Positions 36,261-49,235 of a stretch of 64,000 nucleotides of DNA are shown here, in pieces. The notes under the pieces were generated by a model. The model saw nothing but the letters and a program-made list of their open reading frames with translations, had not been told where the DNA came from and searched no databases. The first letter of the stretch is position 1, and every line of letters starts with the position of its first letter. The stretch comes from Sphagnum compactum. Lineage: Eukaryota > Bryophyta > Sphagnopsida > Sphagnales. The DNA lies in contig OZ234500.1 in NCBI GenBank assembly GCA_965153455.1, positions 14,507,579 to 14,571,578 on the forward strand, written 5' to 3'. Made by a program: the position numbers and the translations under genes.

Positions 36261-38343
36261 ATATTCACACCCAAGGGTACAATTGAAGGAAACAACCTTT
36301 TTTTTACCATTTGACTAGTTGTTTATGTTCGTTAAGCTTAGACTAGCTCTAGGTGTAGGTCACAAGTACATGAAATAATCATATAAGAAAACATGTTTAA
36401 TTTTTCATCAGAATTTATTGTGATATTTTTGCATTTCTACTTGTAAATCAAAATATTGATGCACAATGATATATGCATGTGAAAAATCACCACCACCATA
36501 TGAATTATTTTAATTTAGACTATGCATTTTTTCTCACATAAATTTGTTATGTGTAGATGTTATTTGTAAAAATTAGTAGGAAAAAATCTTAAAATCACTT
36601 TTCCTTTTTTTAGACCCCAACCATGAATGCCTTGGTGTCCATAACCTTTTCTTAAAATAAACTTGTCAAAATATTTATATATAAATATAAGATGAAAGGC
36701 TTTTTGGTTGAAGGCCAAGAGAAATTATGAATCTATTTTGCAAGTATGTAAAAATGATTTGAAATACAATATTCAAGTTCAAGTCAAATGGTACAATTAA
36801 TATACATTTGATTTTACATATATAGCTATATATTTATGAGATCTTTTAGAAGAAGGCTCCATGGTAATTCTTGCATGATCATATTATAGTGTGTTGATAA
36901 TCTAACTTGGTCACAAGTGGATGCAATCACACTAACAAAAGTCATCATAAGTGTAATTAGTGCTTGATTTTTTATGTTTTAGTGTTCAAAAATAATAATA
37001 ATTTCAAGTCTTTAAATTATTTACACAATTAAATTATTTTCTTATGGAAACATGTGAAACAAGTTGGAATGGATCTAATGACTATAAAATATTCAAGAAC
37101 ATTTCAAAAACATTACAATCCGTGTTTTTGAAGGTTTTCATCTGTGAAATGATTTGAATTGCTTTTAAAATGGCATAATCATGTACAATATTTATTCACA
37201 CATATACATAATACGGTTTGACATTTTTCAGTCATGTATATTCTTGACCATTATAAAAATCATGAATTTTTAGTCCATCACCTTCTATTACTAATCCCAA
37301 TTTAGCATATCATCTTGACAAGTAAACCAATTGATTTTAAACAATCACCTTAAGAGGCAACCTTGACTCTTGTTATCTTGTTTGCCCTCAAATGATTTAA
37401 ATTTTGTTGAAACACATTAAGAACAAATTATCACAAATGTTTGAGATGGTGGATTGCCTTGAGAGCCAATGCTACATATGGGGGGTGCAAATTGACATAT
37501 CTAATTCAAAGGTACCTTGAAACACTAAGAAATCAGCTAAAAGTAAAATTGAAATATTTCCATTTACTCCAACATCACTAAAGTTTCAATTGATTCTTTT
37601 AAAATTGACACCCAAATTTCTGTTCAGTGTTATTTACAATGGTTGGTACTTGGTACCTGATGTAACCCTTAGTAAAAAGAGCTGGAGGTTAGCAACAACT
37701 TTGTAAACTCCCTGTGGATTGAGAACACTAAAATATATACCCATTCCTACTATGTCACTTTTTGGATCAATTTTCGACACAATATAACCATTACCCAGTC
37801 AACAAAAAATAGTAACTTATGAGATGGTAACACTTGGAGCATAGCTCAAGTTATGACTTGTCATTAACCGACTGGGCCCAACATTAAAGTGATGATCAAC
37901 CTTGGCAACATTGTGACGGTACAGTGAAGATAATTTACAGATAGGGCAGACAATAATCTGAGAGAGGGAAACAGGAAATATATAGTATTTGCCTATTGTA
38001 AGGCAAAGTGGCCTGGATTGACATCAATGCCAGAGTTCTCCATTATTCACCAGAGTGAAGTGTGTCAAGCTTGGGTGAGCAACTATTAAAGTGGGTATTG
38101 CAGTACACCCACCCTCTGATCCTTGATAAGTTTGTGCCACGCACTTTTCTCAAGAAATTTTTGATGTCCATAAACACTCCACATTTGATAAGAACCAAGT
38201 TGCTCACATCACATCATCAATAATCCTCAATTATCACATCACATCATCATCACATGTGGCAGATCACACCAGCTATTCTGAGACCACTCCATCAAATTTC
38301 AATTTGCATGCCTATACTATTTCCAGGCCCTACATTATGTGCA

Positions 38344-38430
38344 GGGTAAAGCCCCAGGGTGGGACATTCCCAAGGCTGAAGGCCAAAGGCTGGTTATTTT
38401 GGGAATGGCCCCACCTAAGGGCTTTATCTG
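38344..38430 (+). mobile_element. Foldback unit of M1, short copy in block A
   Basis: GGGTAAAGCCCCAGGGTGGG at one end and CCACCTAAGGGCTTTATC at the other, with CATTCCCAAG and TTGGGAATGG inside. It is absent from the corresponding place in block B, so it inserted after the duplication or was lost there. Confidence 0.75.
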
Positions 38431-38459
38431 GTGTCAAAACCGTGGCAATAAGTTTTTAA

Positions 38460-40150
38460 AAACTTGACTGTGATTGCTGGTGGTTACCAGATGGAACTGC
38501 CAAGCCCCCCAAAACAAAACGGGAAAGTGCCTCCTCTCAGCAGAGGAGTTATTATGCTTGGTATCATGCCCTCGCAATACAATATGAAATTTGTGCCAGG
38601 TTTTGACATGGGTTGGACATTTTGTGGTTCAATGTATCTGGACATCCCGTGTTTGTTGCCTTCTTCTCCAATGTTAGTCCTTTCTCCAACCAATGCTTGG
38701 GAAGAAACCCCAAATGAGTGGAAAAGCGGGGACAACCCCATCACATATCAGCATTAGAAAAATACAATGGCTGGAGGTGCTTGCTCCCATGCTTTGGGGA
38801 ATAGTTTTGCATGAAGCTCATGCACCCAATAATGATTTGTGTGCTCTGGTGGCTTCATCTAGGCTCATGTCCCAGACCAATTATGGCAATTCAAGCTCCT
38901 ACCATGCAGTGTTTTGTTTTCCGGTGGCAAAATTTCGCAGTTTGGCAAATATTTCTCAGTAAATGTGAAAAAAAAGAAGAAGTGATTTTAAAGCATTTTT
39001 TGCCTCTTTTTGATTAAAAAATAATAATTAACCACATCTAGGTTGTCACTTCTAGCAGCACATTTGTAAAAATGCTACAGCCATCCTAGGACAATCATCA
39101 TTTAGTGTTAATTGATGCTGAGGATCCTTGCCAGTAGACCGACTTGAGGAATTTCAAACAAAATACCCTGGATCCCCTTTCTCAATTAATAAGTAACTGA
39201 AGAATTTACAATGCCAAAAACTATAACTATTTTAATAGTTGCTATTTCGCCTATCATGCTTAGTGCTTTGTTTTCAGTTTTCTGATGTAGCGCCGACCCA
39301 TAGAAGATAGAGTATTAATTGGCAACAAGATTGTAGAAAACTATCTGAACTGTGGAAAACTGACCCCAAAAAAATTGCCCCAAACTAAAAAGTCTGTGTA
39401 AAACTGTGGGGAAAATTTCTTTGTTAAAAAGCTTTCTAAAAGATTTGATGAATTTTTCTTTAGAATAAGAAAGTTGCAACAGAGCATTCCTTTTCAAATT
39501 TTGAGGTCAAAATTTTGCTTAAATTTATCACCAAAACAAAATTCACTGATATTCATGCTCCTTGATTTTAAGCCCCCCCTCCAACCTCCAATAATGCTGT
39601 TGAATAGCCTTAGTTGAAAGTTGAAACCAGTTTTATCCAGTTTAACTCAATCAGTCCTGATTTTAACTTTTTATTTTTATTTTTAATGGGAACCTCTGAT
39701 CTGATCTTGAGACCAATTCCTTGAATTTAAAAAATCTTCAGTTCTGATCATTTTCACAAAGCATTTAAAATTAGTCCAGTTTAAGATCAGGTCTAATTTT
39801 ATCTAAAATTATGTAATATTAATTATGTACAACCAACTACATGCAATAACTTGCATAAAGTGGAGGGCCAAGCTTATATTTTTAAAGATAAACTTACATA
39901 CATATTTGCTTAGAGAACTTGAACCTGGTTAAAACACCCAAATTCAGGTTTTAATTTAATTTGAAAAAAAATCAAATTCTTGATTAGGTTCCAGTGCCAA
40001 TTCCAACTAAACTTGAAATTTCTAATCCAGAAACCCTAAAACTAGACCTATACCTTGAACCTGAACCTATTTAAAATCAAAGAACCTGCCAACACAGGTC
40101 GAAACAAGAAATTATACTTTACTCCAGCAGGATAAACATGTGCTTTTATT
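38460..40150. other. Block A unique spacer; no recognised gene
   Basis: 38464-38757 and 38693-38962 are open but unrecognised and have no counterpart in block B. 39610-40110 is rich in AACCAG/GAACCTG words and ends GAACCTGCCAACACAGGTCG, a decayed member of the M3 family. Confidence 0.4.
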
Positions 40151-40159
40151 AGGAATTTT

Positions 40160-40390
40160 TTGATATAGCCAAAGTGGTGATCATCCCTTGGAAGATTTAT
40201 CCAAATCTGGCTGTAAACCAGATACCAAATTAAAAATCTTGAATCATCCTTCTATACCTACATATGGAAACCCAAATTAAAAAATCTGGTGAATTTTTTT
40301 TCCTTCTGGCGATTGAAACCCTCAAAAATCATTTCAATTGTTCAATTTTTAATTTTGGCGAAATTTGGCCAATAAATAAAAGGTGGGGGC
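40160..40390 (-). repeat. Dispersed repeat R2, copy 3 (inverted)
   Basis: The reverse complement shares GATTTGGATAAATCTTCC and the TTTCGCCAAAA block with 10440-10620 and 21455-21770. Confidence 0.6.
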
Positions 40391-41086
40391 GGAACTCACA
40401 ATTTTAGTACCAAGCGTTATATGTTTTCTGGAAGAACTGCAGGGAGATTAGGGTGTGTCAACACCAGATAATTTTCTCGCTGTCTATTCATGAAAAGTAT
40501 CAGACTTTTGGACTCGAGTTTTGAACCAGAGTTTTGTAGATGTATAGATCCGGACGTGAGATAAATATGAAGTTCTTTATATGTACTAATTTCGCAGAAA
40601 GGAGTTTTGGACCAGAGTTTTGAACCGTAGTTTTCTATACGCTATGTATAGATCACTTCAGGAAGTGATAGTATGAACCTGAGATGAATATGAAATCCTT
40701 TTTTACTAACTTCAGAGAAAGGGTGACAATATGACAAGATTGTCACAGAGTCAGAGCACCGGTCAGAAGTACCTCCGGATGAGGACGGAGGATCATCCTT
40801 GAGAGCTGCTGCTGCACTCGGGTGTCAAAGTGTCAACCGTGTCAGCAGGCAACGGAGCTACGCTCTTGTGCACCGGACTCGTGTCGAAAACCCATGCGAA
40901 GCCCGCTGTACGAGAATGGGAAAGGCGCGCCATCTGGAAGTTGATGTCTTTGTGAGGGGAATGGAAGGTTGTGTATCCTCCTCGAGCATTCTTCGAGTCG
41001 AGTAGTGGGCCCTCATGTAGAGTTGATCAGGATCAGTATGCCCAAGTAAATTTCTTCCTGATCGGCAGTTTTGTCAGTTTAGAGCA

Positions 41087-41146
41087 ACGTGGCAACCATG
41101 TAGAAAAGTGTGGGGCCAGGCAGCCAGGAATCGACAATGCTATAAG
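41087..41146 (+). promoter_or_regulatory. Gene A promoter: ABRE-like ACGTGGC and TATA box
   Basis: ACGTGGC at 41087-41093 is an ABA-responsive element core (recognised by bZIP factors of the ABF/ABI5 type in plants). CTATAAG at 41140-41146 is a TATA box in the same relative position as in gene B. The start codon lies ~170 bp further on. The upstream CG-richer block 40760-40930 is also conserved in B. Confidence 0.65.
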
Positions 41147-41317
41147 ATCGATCGGTTTGCATTCAGCTAACACATCTGCAGTTCATCTTTCTTCACATTT
41201 CAACTCTTAAGTGTTTGAGCTTGATCATTAGTGCTAAAGTTTTGAAAGTGTTTTGTGAGTCCCGCATTCAAGTCCCGGATCTTATCTGAGTATTCAGTTT
41301 AACGCGCATCAGCAATC

Positions 41318-42325
41318 ATGTCTGACCAGGAGGGGCTCAAGCAGGAGTATTTTGTAAGTTTCTATAATCTCATCATTTTGTAATCTCTTTGTGCAGTTCT
41401 TTCCCGCAGCTCCGACACTCTCATTGTTCATTGGTTTAGCTCCTTCACAATATCGCCACACTGTAAGAACAGTCGATGTCACAGTACTAGTCTCAGAGAA
41501 TTGCTGCAAGGAGTCTCTGGGTACAACTACAAGTAGTCATCAAAACTGTTCCAAGCCCGGTGGCTTCTGAGCACCCCTTGGGGGAAAGATTTGGTTTCAA
41601 AACTAGTTCACTTTCGACAATGAGTTAATCCTCGGGTGGTGTGAAGAAACATACAGACAAGTAGAGCAAGAGTTAGTCACTGGGTTTAAGGAGAACATCT
41701 TAGAATTTAGTATGCTACAGATAAATGCGTCATTCTTGTTTTGTTCTCATACTTGCTAATACTGCTGCCAAGGAAAGCCTTTTAAAAAAATAAATGTAAC
41801 ATTTGACATTTTAGCCGTCTTGATCAGATGCAAGTTGGGAATCAATTATATTACTCTTGACAAAGGTTTTCTACATACAAAATTGACCTCAGTGATCATG
41901 TGGACTGAACATTGCAGCAAGCCGTCGACCAGGACGACAGCTTGAACGACGATCAGAAGCAGCAGAAGAAACACAAGATCGAGAAGGACATTGCCGCCGG
42001 AGTGATTACCGCGGGACTGGGCTATGCGGTAATATACAAAATGCCCCCCCAAAGAAACTAGAGAATCCACACAACTGTTCATCTTGTTTTGTTCTATTTT
42101 ATTTTTTGGGGGTTTATATGTCTGCGAATGAAATTAAAAATTGTAATGACATGAACATCTTTCTGGGAATTGATCAAATAGAAAACTATAATTCTATAAT
42201 TCTTACTCATTAATTGGAGATTGGGGTGTCTTTCTGATGGAATCCAGGAATATAAGCACCATGAGAAGAAAAAGGCAGAAGAGGCTCAGGGTGGTGGTGG
42301 TGGTGGAGGTGTCCTTGGTCTGTAA
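41318..42325 (+). CDS. Small Lys/Gly-rich protein, gene A (three exons)
   Basis: Exons 41318-41353, 41918-42028 and 42248-42325; introns begin GTAAGT and GTAATA, end TTGCAG and ATCCAG, and both are phase 0. The 74-residue product starts MSDQEGLKQEYF. It has an acidic stretch DQDDSLNDDQ at about residues 16-25, a basic block KKHKIEKD at 29-36, a short small-residue helix IAAGVITAGLGY at 37-48, then AEYKHHEKKKAEE, and ends in seven Gly plus VLGL. There is no signal peptide or true membrane span. I do not recognise a named family. The G-x(3)-AG-x-G-Y-x-x-Y-x-x-H-E-x-K pattern is reminiscent of fungal CipC/DUF3759-type stress proteins, but this is a guess. The promoter has an ABRE-like site, suggesting dehydration or ABA response. 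A poly(A) signal follows 206 bp after the stop. Its duplicate is at 49236-50885. Confidence 0.88.
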
Positions 42326-42530
42326 ATAAGACTTGGAGACTATTCCAGTAGAATACATATGTAAAGAGGGCTGAAAGCTCTTAGACTATGGTGTATAGAT
42401 GTTGAAAATCAGTTCGTGGTGGAAGTTCGGTGGCTAGCTGACAGAATGCACAGCTTTCAAACTGAATGGGACTGCTGGGTATGTATGTAACGGTGTGACA
42501 AATACTAGCTGTCTGTCCACGGAGAATATG

Positions 42531-42536
42531 AATAAA
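42531..42536 (+). terminator. Gene A poly(A) signal AATAAA
   Basis: AATAAA within ATATGAATAAAACTGG, 206 bp after the stop codon. The same context is kept in gene B at 51110-51115. Confidence 0.75.
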
Positions 42537-42744
42537 ACTGGTATATTTTGTCTGCAATCTTGACTTTTGATCGAAGTTTCTGTTATGCTTTTATGCTTTC
42601 GACTTTTTAATGGGATAGTCCTTTAGGCAAAGACTACCACTCTTGTTATGAGTTAGCATGTAAAGGGCTGGCTACATTCCCCTTATTTGAAAGAACTACT
42701 CCATTTTATGCATTTGATTTTTTTTATTCATGTGCAATTTCGGT

Positions 42745-44095
42745 TGACGCATTTTAAATCTTATGTTAAGGAACGGAAAATGGTATTTCTAAAGTAAATG
42801 AGAGAATCGGAACTGAGACTACGTTAATAACTAAGTGATAATTGATGTGAATATGATAGTATGGGTCTCAGTGTATTTTTATTACAGCTCGAACCCCTAA
42901 GATAATGTTGTTGTATGTTAATAATGCATTCTACCACTTATGTTTACAATTTCTGCTTAGTAGATAAATCATGGGATTTGTTTACCACTTCATACAATTA
43001 TATTTGTGAACATAAAACCATAATTATCAGTATTGTATTTGGAATACATAAATTTGTGCAATATAAGTGTTGCTCTAAATTGACAAGGAAACCCAATTAT
43101 ACCAAGTGTACTAAGTATTAAAAGGTACTTACCATATTGATGTCTTAATTTATATAATTTAAGAGACCCAAAATAGGCCAAAGTAATTTAGCAGGCACTA
43201 GTACAACATGCAGGATGGTTGGTGTGTGGACGTGAAACAAATTTTCATTGTATTCCTGGCCTATAGCTAATCACAGTGGTTAGTTTCATCCACATGCACT
43301 ACCGAAGTCGCTAAGTAAGTTTATCTGCTTACTTACCCAAATAATAACCACTTACACTCCCTACCTCTTAGTGAGCCCAAAGGAAATAGAAGATTTACTT
43401 CATGCTCCCAATGGGATATTGCATTGGTTGATGCTAGTTTGGTAAATGCAAAGATATAATGTCTCAAAAACTACAAATGGCACACTCCATGTAAAGTCCA
43501 TAGTGGTTAAAATAAACATGGTTGTTATTTTTAAAAATGTTACTATTATTATAATCTTTGATTAATAGATATTCATCCACCTACAAACTTTTTCAAATTT
43601 AGGTCAAAACTTACATAAAAAGATATTATACCATTTTGAAATCTGAAATTTTCTTAGAAAGAAAAACTCACCAAGTTCACATCAACAAAGCCCCATGTAA
43701 AGATTACAAAAACATTAAATTTTCTGAAAAACAAAAAAAAGTTGTTATTTCATATGAACTTCGAAAATATTTTACCATTCAAAAGTCCATTATTCATGAA
43801 TAAATAAATAATTACACAAATCTCTTTATAATAAAGTTGGTAGTGTAGATTCAATTGTCAATTTGTAGCTCTCAAGGTATATTAATCATAATGTGCATTT
43901 GAACAAAATGTACTCAACAAAAAAACGTCACTATGACATCAAAAGTGAACCACTATACATTGCATTCATCCAATCACATCATCTCATATTAGGCTTTAAG
44001 TGGATATTGCCCTAGTGGATGTTGGCTAGATAATCCTTTGCAATATAATATAATATTACTATTGTTTTGGGGGATTATCCATGATGAACAATAGT
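42745..44095. other. Spacer between duplicated blocks; no recognised gene
   Basis: AT-rich, with a few M2-like words only. The join between block A and block B lies here, roughly 42.75-44.1 kb. No clean repeat at the junction is visible, so the mechanism of duplication is not readable. Confidence 0.4.
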
Positions 44096-45519
44096 AATAT
44101 AAGAAAAAATGAAGAATGATTTGGAATGGATTTAATGAATATGAAATATCCAAAAGGGGTGAACTCATGTTTAAATGACTCATAGAAGGTGTAACCATTG
44201 TTTAATTGTTAAGTGATAAATCAAGTTAAATTTGAATTTTTTTGATGTTACACTTATACAACAATGTTTTTATATATTATAAGAAAATTTGCATAAGTTT
44301 AAAATAAATACATTGAATATAAAATACTCAAAATTTACATTATACTTAATATTTTTTTGTTTAATGGATTAGATAAAAAGATTTGAAATGCTATGAAAAT
44401 GGCATATTATGTGAAAATACATGTACATAATAGGCTATTGATCATTTTAGCATGGATTCACCCCAAGACTTCTAAAGCATTGTAACCAATTATTTTTCTA
44501 TTTTTTTCATTTGTTAAATAACTTGAAATGCTTTCAAAATGACATAAGCATATAATTATTTACACTTTTACATTATAATAATTTGAATTTCTTTGGTTAT
44601 GAATATTTTTAATCCTTGTTACAATCATAGCTTTATGAATTATTAATTCATCACCTTTTGTATAAGACTATCACATCATCTTGAGAAGCAAACTCATTTC
44701 TTTTTAGATAGTCAGTCTCCTTGATATCCAATGTTACATGATGGTGTAAATATCTCACTTTTGACAAAATTGCTTTGAAGGTAACTTGAAACACTATATT
44801 GCTGAAAGTGTCTTGAAAATCCATTTACTCCAATATCACCAAAGTTTTACATCATTCTTTAAAAGTTGGCACTTTTTTCTGTTCAATGATATTTATAATG
44901 GTTGGTCCTTGGTAATTCATGCAAGATTAGTAGAAGGGTTGGAGGGAGTGGGCCTAATGTTTGTAACAATACTCCTTGTGAGATTGGAAACATTAAAATA
45001 TATACCTAGTCTATGATCCATACCCACCTTATCACTTTTGCAATCAATCTTCAACACGATATAACCATGCCCAGTTAACAAAATTATAACTTGCAAGATG
45101 GTGACACTTGGAGCATAGCTCCAGTTTATGACTTGAAATTAACCGACTGCACTCAACAACAAAGTGATGATCACCACTTGGCATATTGTAACGGTACAAC
45201 ATTGATGAGCAAATAGAAGATTACACATGGGGGAGCCAACAATCTGAGAGAGAGAAACCTGACATGTATAATACGGCCTCGTTTAAGGGAATGAGGCCTG
45301 GCTTGTCATCAAGGCCAAAGTTTTGCATAAGTCAGCACAGTAAAGTTGGCAAATTGTGTCAAGAGCAGGTGAGCGATTAATGCAAGGGGGTGTTGCAGTA
45401 CTCTTCTTAACAAAACATGATGTCAATAAATACTCCTTTAAAGTTTAGACTTTACACACTCAACATATAATAAGTATAAGAATTAAGTTGCTTACAACAC
45501 ATCATCAACACTGCTTCAA

Positions 45520-47840
45520 ACTGGTGCAAAATTTCACTCTTGGCTTGTGAGCCGCACCCACTCCAACAGCGGTCTACAGCTCCAATTTGCCACTTATGCT
45601 CTCACTTGAAGTTTAGGGTGCCAGGTTGCAGCCGATTACACAGGAAGTTTAGTCTTGCCTTTTTAATTCATTAAAACACCAGATTCATGGTTATTTCATA
45701 TAACCAAAATTTGTATTTCAAGATACAATGTAAAAAATTCAAAAACATAATTGCAATTCATTTCCTTATTTTTTTATACTACAGAGAATTCACACAACAA
45801 TCTGAATATAAAACTCACTGCAGAAGTCTATACTTTGCTTGTTTACTGAAAATTTCAATCAAAATACAAAAAAAATTCCATGTTCTATTGAATGAAATCA
45901 AATAGCAAAATATAATTTGTGGTATATAAAAAATAAAATAAAAAATCCCTACAAAGAACCTACGTCTATTTCCTTACTCCAAAACTATGTGTTTAAGAAT
46001 GAATATCATTTTCTTAAAACTTCCATCTTTGGGCAGTCCCAAGTCACCATCAACATGATTCAAAACTTAACAAGAATTTGAAATTTAAACCTCCATTATC
46101 CAATGATCAATCCCTATCCTTAATGTCTTGTTCATCCAAAACAATGTAATCAACTTACCCGCTTAATATTCAAGTACTTACAATAAACACCAAAAGCAAA
46201 ATGCAACACCAATTGTTTGCAGTAAGACACAAAATTCATGTACACAAGATCCCTAAAATTGCTACACTAGATTCCAAAATGCAAGAATGCACAATGTTAC
46301 AAAGGCATGATCATAAGTTTTATACACAATGACAATCATACCTTGAAGCAATTACTAACAAACTTGATGCCGGTGGCAGCTATCTGTTGGAGCTTGGAGG
46401 CTTGGAGTCTTCGTTGATGGGCCAGTGGTTGTCCATTGGCACTTCCCAAGTTAAATGCTTGCAACTTGCAACTCAAGCAAGCTCTTTGAAATACTAGACT
46501 TAAGCTACAATGACAACAAATCGGAAAGAGAAATCGACAATAACATAGATCACAATAGGGTAGAAATGACGAGCAAATGGGTTTAGAATGCTACAAAACA
46601 TAAATGCGATGAGCGTCATTGCCAAGGAGGGTTGTTGTGAATTGAGGAACATCATGATCAAATTTTGGCATCCAATGGCCAAATTGTTTCACAAATGTGA
46701 CTACTATGGATTTAACTTTCATCAACAAAGTGATTCCTATCACATCAAAAGTCATCGATTGTTGATGATTTCGACCCAATCTAATGGTCTGAAAGAAACC
46801 TAGGTGATTGAATCGCCCCATTTTGCCCCGAAAAAATGCCAAATTTTGCCAAAATAAAGAACACTGGGTATGAGAAAGCAAAGTTGGAGATTGTCTAGTT
46901 GGGAAAACCACGTCCTGAAGGGCATTGGAACTTGGAAGTAGCTCAATTTAGTTCAAGAAAGCACAACAAGAAGGAAATGGAGAAAGGAAGGACAAGTTGT
47001 TAAATTAATTAAAAGGGTGGCCATGAATGACTGAATGTCGGTGATACAAAGAACTTTACTAAAATGGCTGTCCTTTTGTAAAATGCAAAGCAAGGGGTCA
47101 GCAAATCACCACCCAAAAGGACTGAATAATGCTCATTGATGATCAGTGTTTTTTTTTTCATTTTTGTCATGTAGCATGGGTGGCTATCACCCTGCAAGTT
47201 TAGCACAGGTGGCAATGATCTCACAAATGATTTAGCTTTAATGGCAACAAGTTTTGATAAAATTGTCAAAACAGTAAAAAACTAGGAGGGAAAAAAGAAC
47301 AACTGCACTAGACAATAGAAATTGTTGAGAATCAAGGTAGGAATTGTGAATGTGTGCATATTGTAATGCAAATTTGTTGTTATATTAAGTGTGGAATAGT
47401 TTTGCAAGAATTTAATCCACATCTACCATTGGTGTTGCACTTTACATTTGCATTTTAATTTTGGTGTGTGATGCATTGATTTTAAAGACTTGATTTCTTA
47501 TCATGGAAGCGAAGGATTCAAGTCTTTATACATGCAACTTATATGCATGCCTAAGGGGTTAACCTAGATATGGTAGGGGAAGTAGGTAGGTAGGTTGGCT
47601 AAGTTTTTATTTAAAACCATTAGGTAGGCATGGATGGGTAATTAGGTAGGTGGGTGGGTGGATGGGTGGATAAGTATACACTAGGAAAAATTCTTAAGTT
47701 TTGTGGCTCAAGAGATGATTAATATTGTAATCATATTGGACATTATATGATTAAATGACATGTATGAAGAAAAAAATTGTGACCAATGAAATTGTTTGAT
47801 GCCTTGATTTGTTTTAAAGATTTGCCTTGATGAATTGGCA
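45520..47840. other. Block B unique spacer; no recognised gene
   Basis: Short open frames on both strands (for example 46591-46911 minus, 106 codons) without recognised domains. 47560-47680 is a TAGGTAGG/TGGGTGGG low-complexity tract followed by CACTAGGAAAAATTC, which resembles a CACTA end but has no partner. Confidence 0.4.
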
Positions 47841-48153
47841 TTACACCTGAAAGTAATTTTTCTCACACAATAGGGTATGGTTCACAATACATGTGAGGTT
47901 AAATATGTAGTTTCATTAATTATGAAGCGCGACAACTTGTGTTTATTGTGGCATATATTATATTAAATTGCAATGTGACATCAGTTTGACATTTGAATAA
48001 TATGTGCCACAAATTAATGTCAAATTCCAATAATAATAAATCTCACAACAAACATCACATATTGTACATTGTAATGGTTGAACACAAAGTTTAGCTCACA
48101 CATATGTGATGAACTATGGCCTATTATGTAAGAAAAGTCACATTCTGTTACAG
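47841..48153. mobile_element. Foldback MITE family M2, complete copy
   Basis: The left arm TTACACCTGAAAGTAATTTTTCTCACACAATAGG (described in part) mirrors the right arm TATGTAAGAAAAGTCACATTCTGTTACA. Further in, GTTTATTGTGGCATATA mirrors the right-arm sequence near 48050. The arms make up nearly the entire 313 bp. Present only in block B of the duplication. Confidence 0.75.
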
Positions 48154-48920
48154 TGCATGTGTCACTTAATGTCGCTCATTCCAAAGACATGCAAAGTGCA
48201 AGGATCTTTTTAATTACTTTTGTTAACTTTTGAGGGGAACAAATCTCATGTTTTCAATTTTAATGCACTTAGTTTGTCAATTATTGTGCATAATTTTACT
48301 TATCATTTGTTGTTTTTTTTGCTCTCAGTCTCAGTTTTCTACACTAATGAATGCTTTTTCTTTTTCAATTTTTTTTTAGGTTAGTCACTGGGCAGAAATT
48401 CGCCCAGAAAAAATACCACTGCCAGTAATGTTGTTGAACAAGCAATTGTACTTCAGTCAGAACTCACAGTTCTCATGGAGATATTTTCTCAAATAACTGC
48501 AGGAAAATTGGGGGCGGGCGTTGTCAACACCAGAGAATTTCTCCATTTATGTAGCAAGTTCAGTAGAAGGTCTACCTATCCCCTGGAGGTTTGGACCATA
48601 GTTTTTCATATGTATAGACCACAGTTTTTCATATGTATAGATCCGGAAGTGATAGAGTGAACCTGAGATGAATATGAAATCCTTTTTACTAACTTCACGG
48701 AAAGGGTGACAATGTGACAAGATATATGTGGACTTGAAAGCCATCGACGGCAGACACCGGATTTGAAACCATTCGACGGCAGGCACCGGATGAGGACGGA
48801 GAATCGTCTTTGAGAGCTGCTGCCGCACTCGGGTGTCGAGTGTCAACCGTGTCAACCGTGTCAGCAGGCACCGGACTCGTGTCGGAAACACATGCGAAGC
48901 CCGCTGTACGAGAATGGGGG

Positions 48921-49070
48921 ACGTGGCTAATTCTACAACAGGACTAGTAATTTCAGGTTACAATTGTGGTTTGGTGCGATAAGATCAGCAATTTTTGTCA
49001 GCTCGGGGCAACGTGGCAACCCTGTAGAAAAGTGTGGCGTCAGGCAGTCAGGAATCGAAAATGCTATAAA
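48921..49070 (+). promoter_or_regulatory. Gene B promoter: two ABRE-like sites and TATA box
   Basis: ACGTGGC at 48921-48927 and again at 49011-49017; CTATAAA at 49064-49070. The second ABRE and the TATA box match gene A in position. The first is private to B; at the equivalent place gene A reads GGGAAAGGCGCGCC. Extra ABREs in plants act cooperatively, so B may respond more strongly to ABA (inference). Confidence 0.65.
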
Positions 49071-49235
49071 GATCGATCGATTTTCATTCAGCTAACACAT
49101 CTACATTTTATCTTCCTTCACATCGCAACTCTAAGTGTTTAACCTTGATCGTTTGTTTAAAAGTTCTGAAAGTGTTTTCTTGCATTTAAGCGATTGATCT
49201 TAGCTGAGTATTCAGTGTAACACGCATCAGCAATC

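Larger units (their letters stand above)
37070..42740 (+). repeat. Segmental duplication, block A
   Basis: Colinear with 44100-51350. Matching landmarks in order: GGAATGGAT(C/T)TAATGA (37075/44119); CACTTGGAGCATAGCTC (37829/45105); CAATCTGAGAGAG (37949/45238); ATGAATATGAAATCCTTTTT then GAAAGGGTGACAAT (40684/48667); the whole three-exon gene; and GTATATTTTG-CTG-AATCTTGA beyond the poly(A) signal. Start codons are 7918 bp apart. The middle parts (38.3-40.3 versus 45.6-48.4 kb) differ because each acquired its own insertions. Confidence 0.85.

Noticed and set aside
38464-38962. Two overlapping open frames as a gene in block A
   Set aside because: No recognised domain, no counterpart in block B, no splice or promoter support.
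40799-41210. Open frames upstream of gene A as separate small proteins
   Set aside because: They lie in the CG-richer promoter block; the equivalent block B sequence has indels that are not multiples of three.
47673-47700. CACTA transposon end (CACTAGGAAAAATTC)
   Set aside because: No matching TAGTG-type right end or target duplication found nearby.
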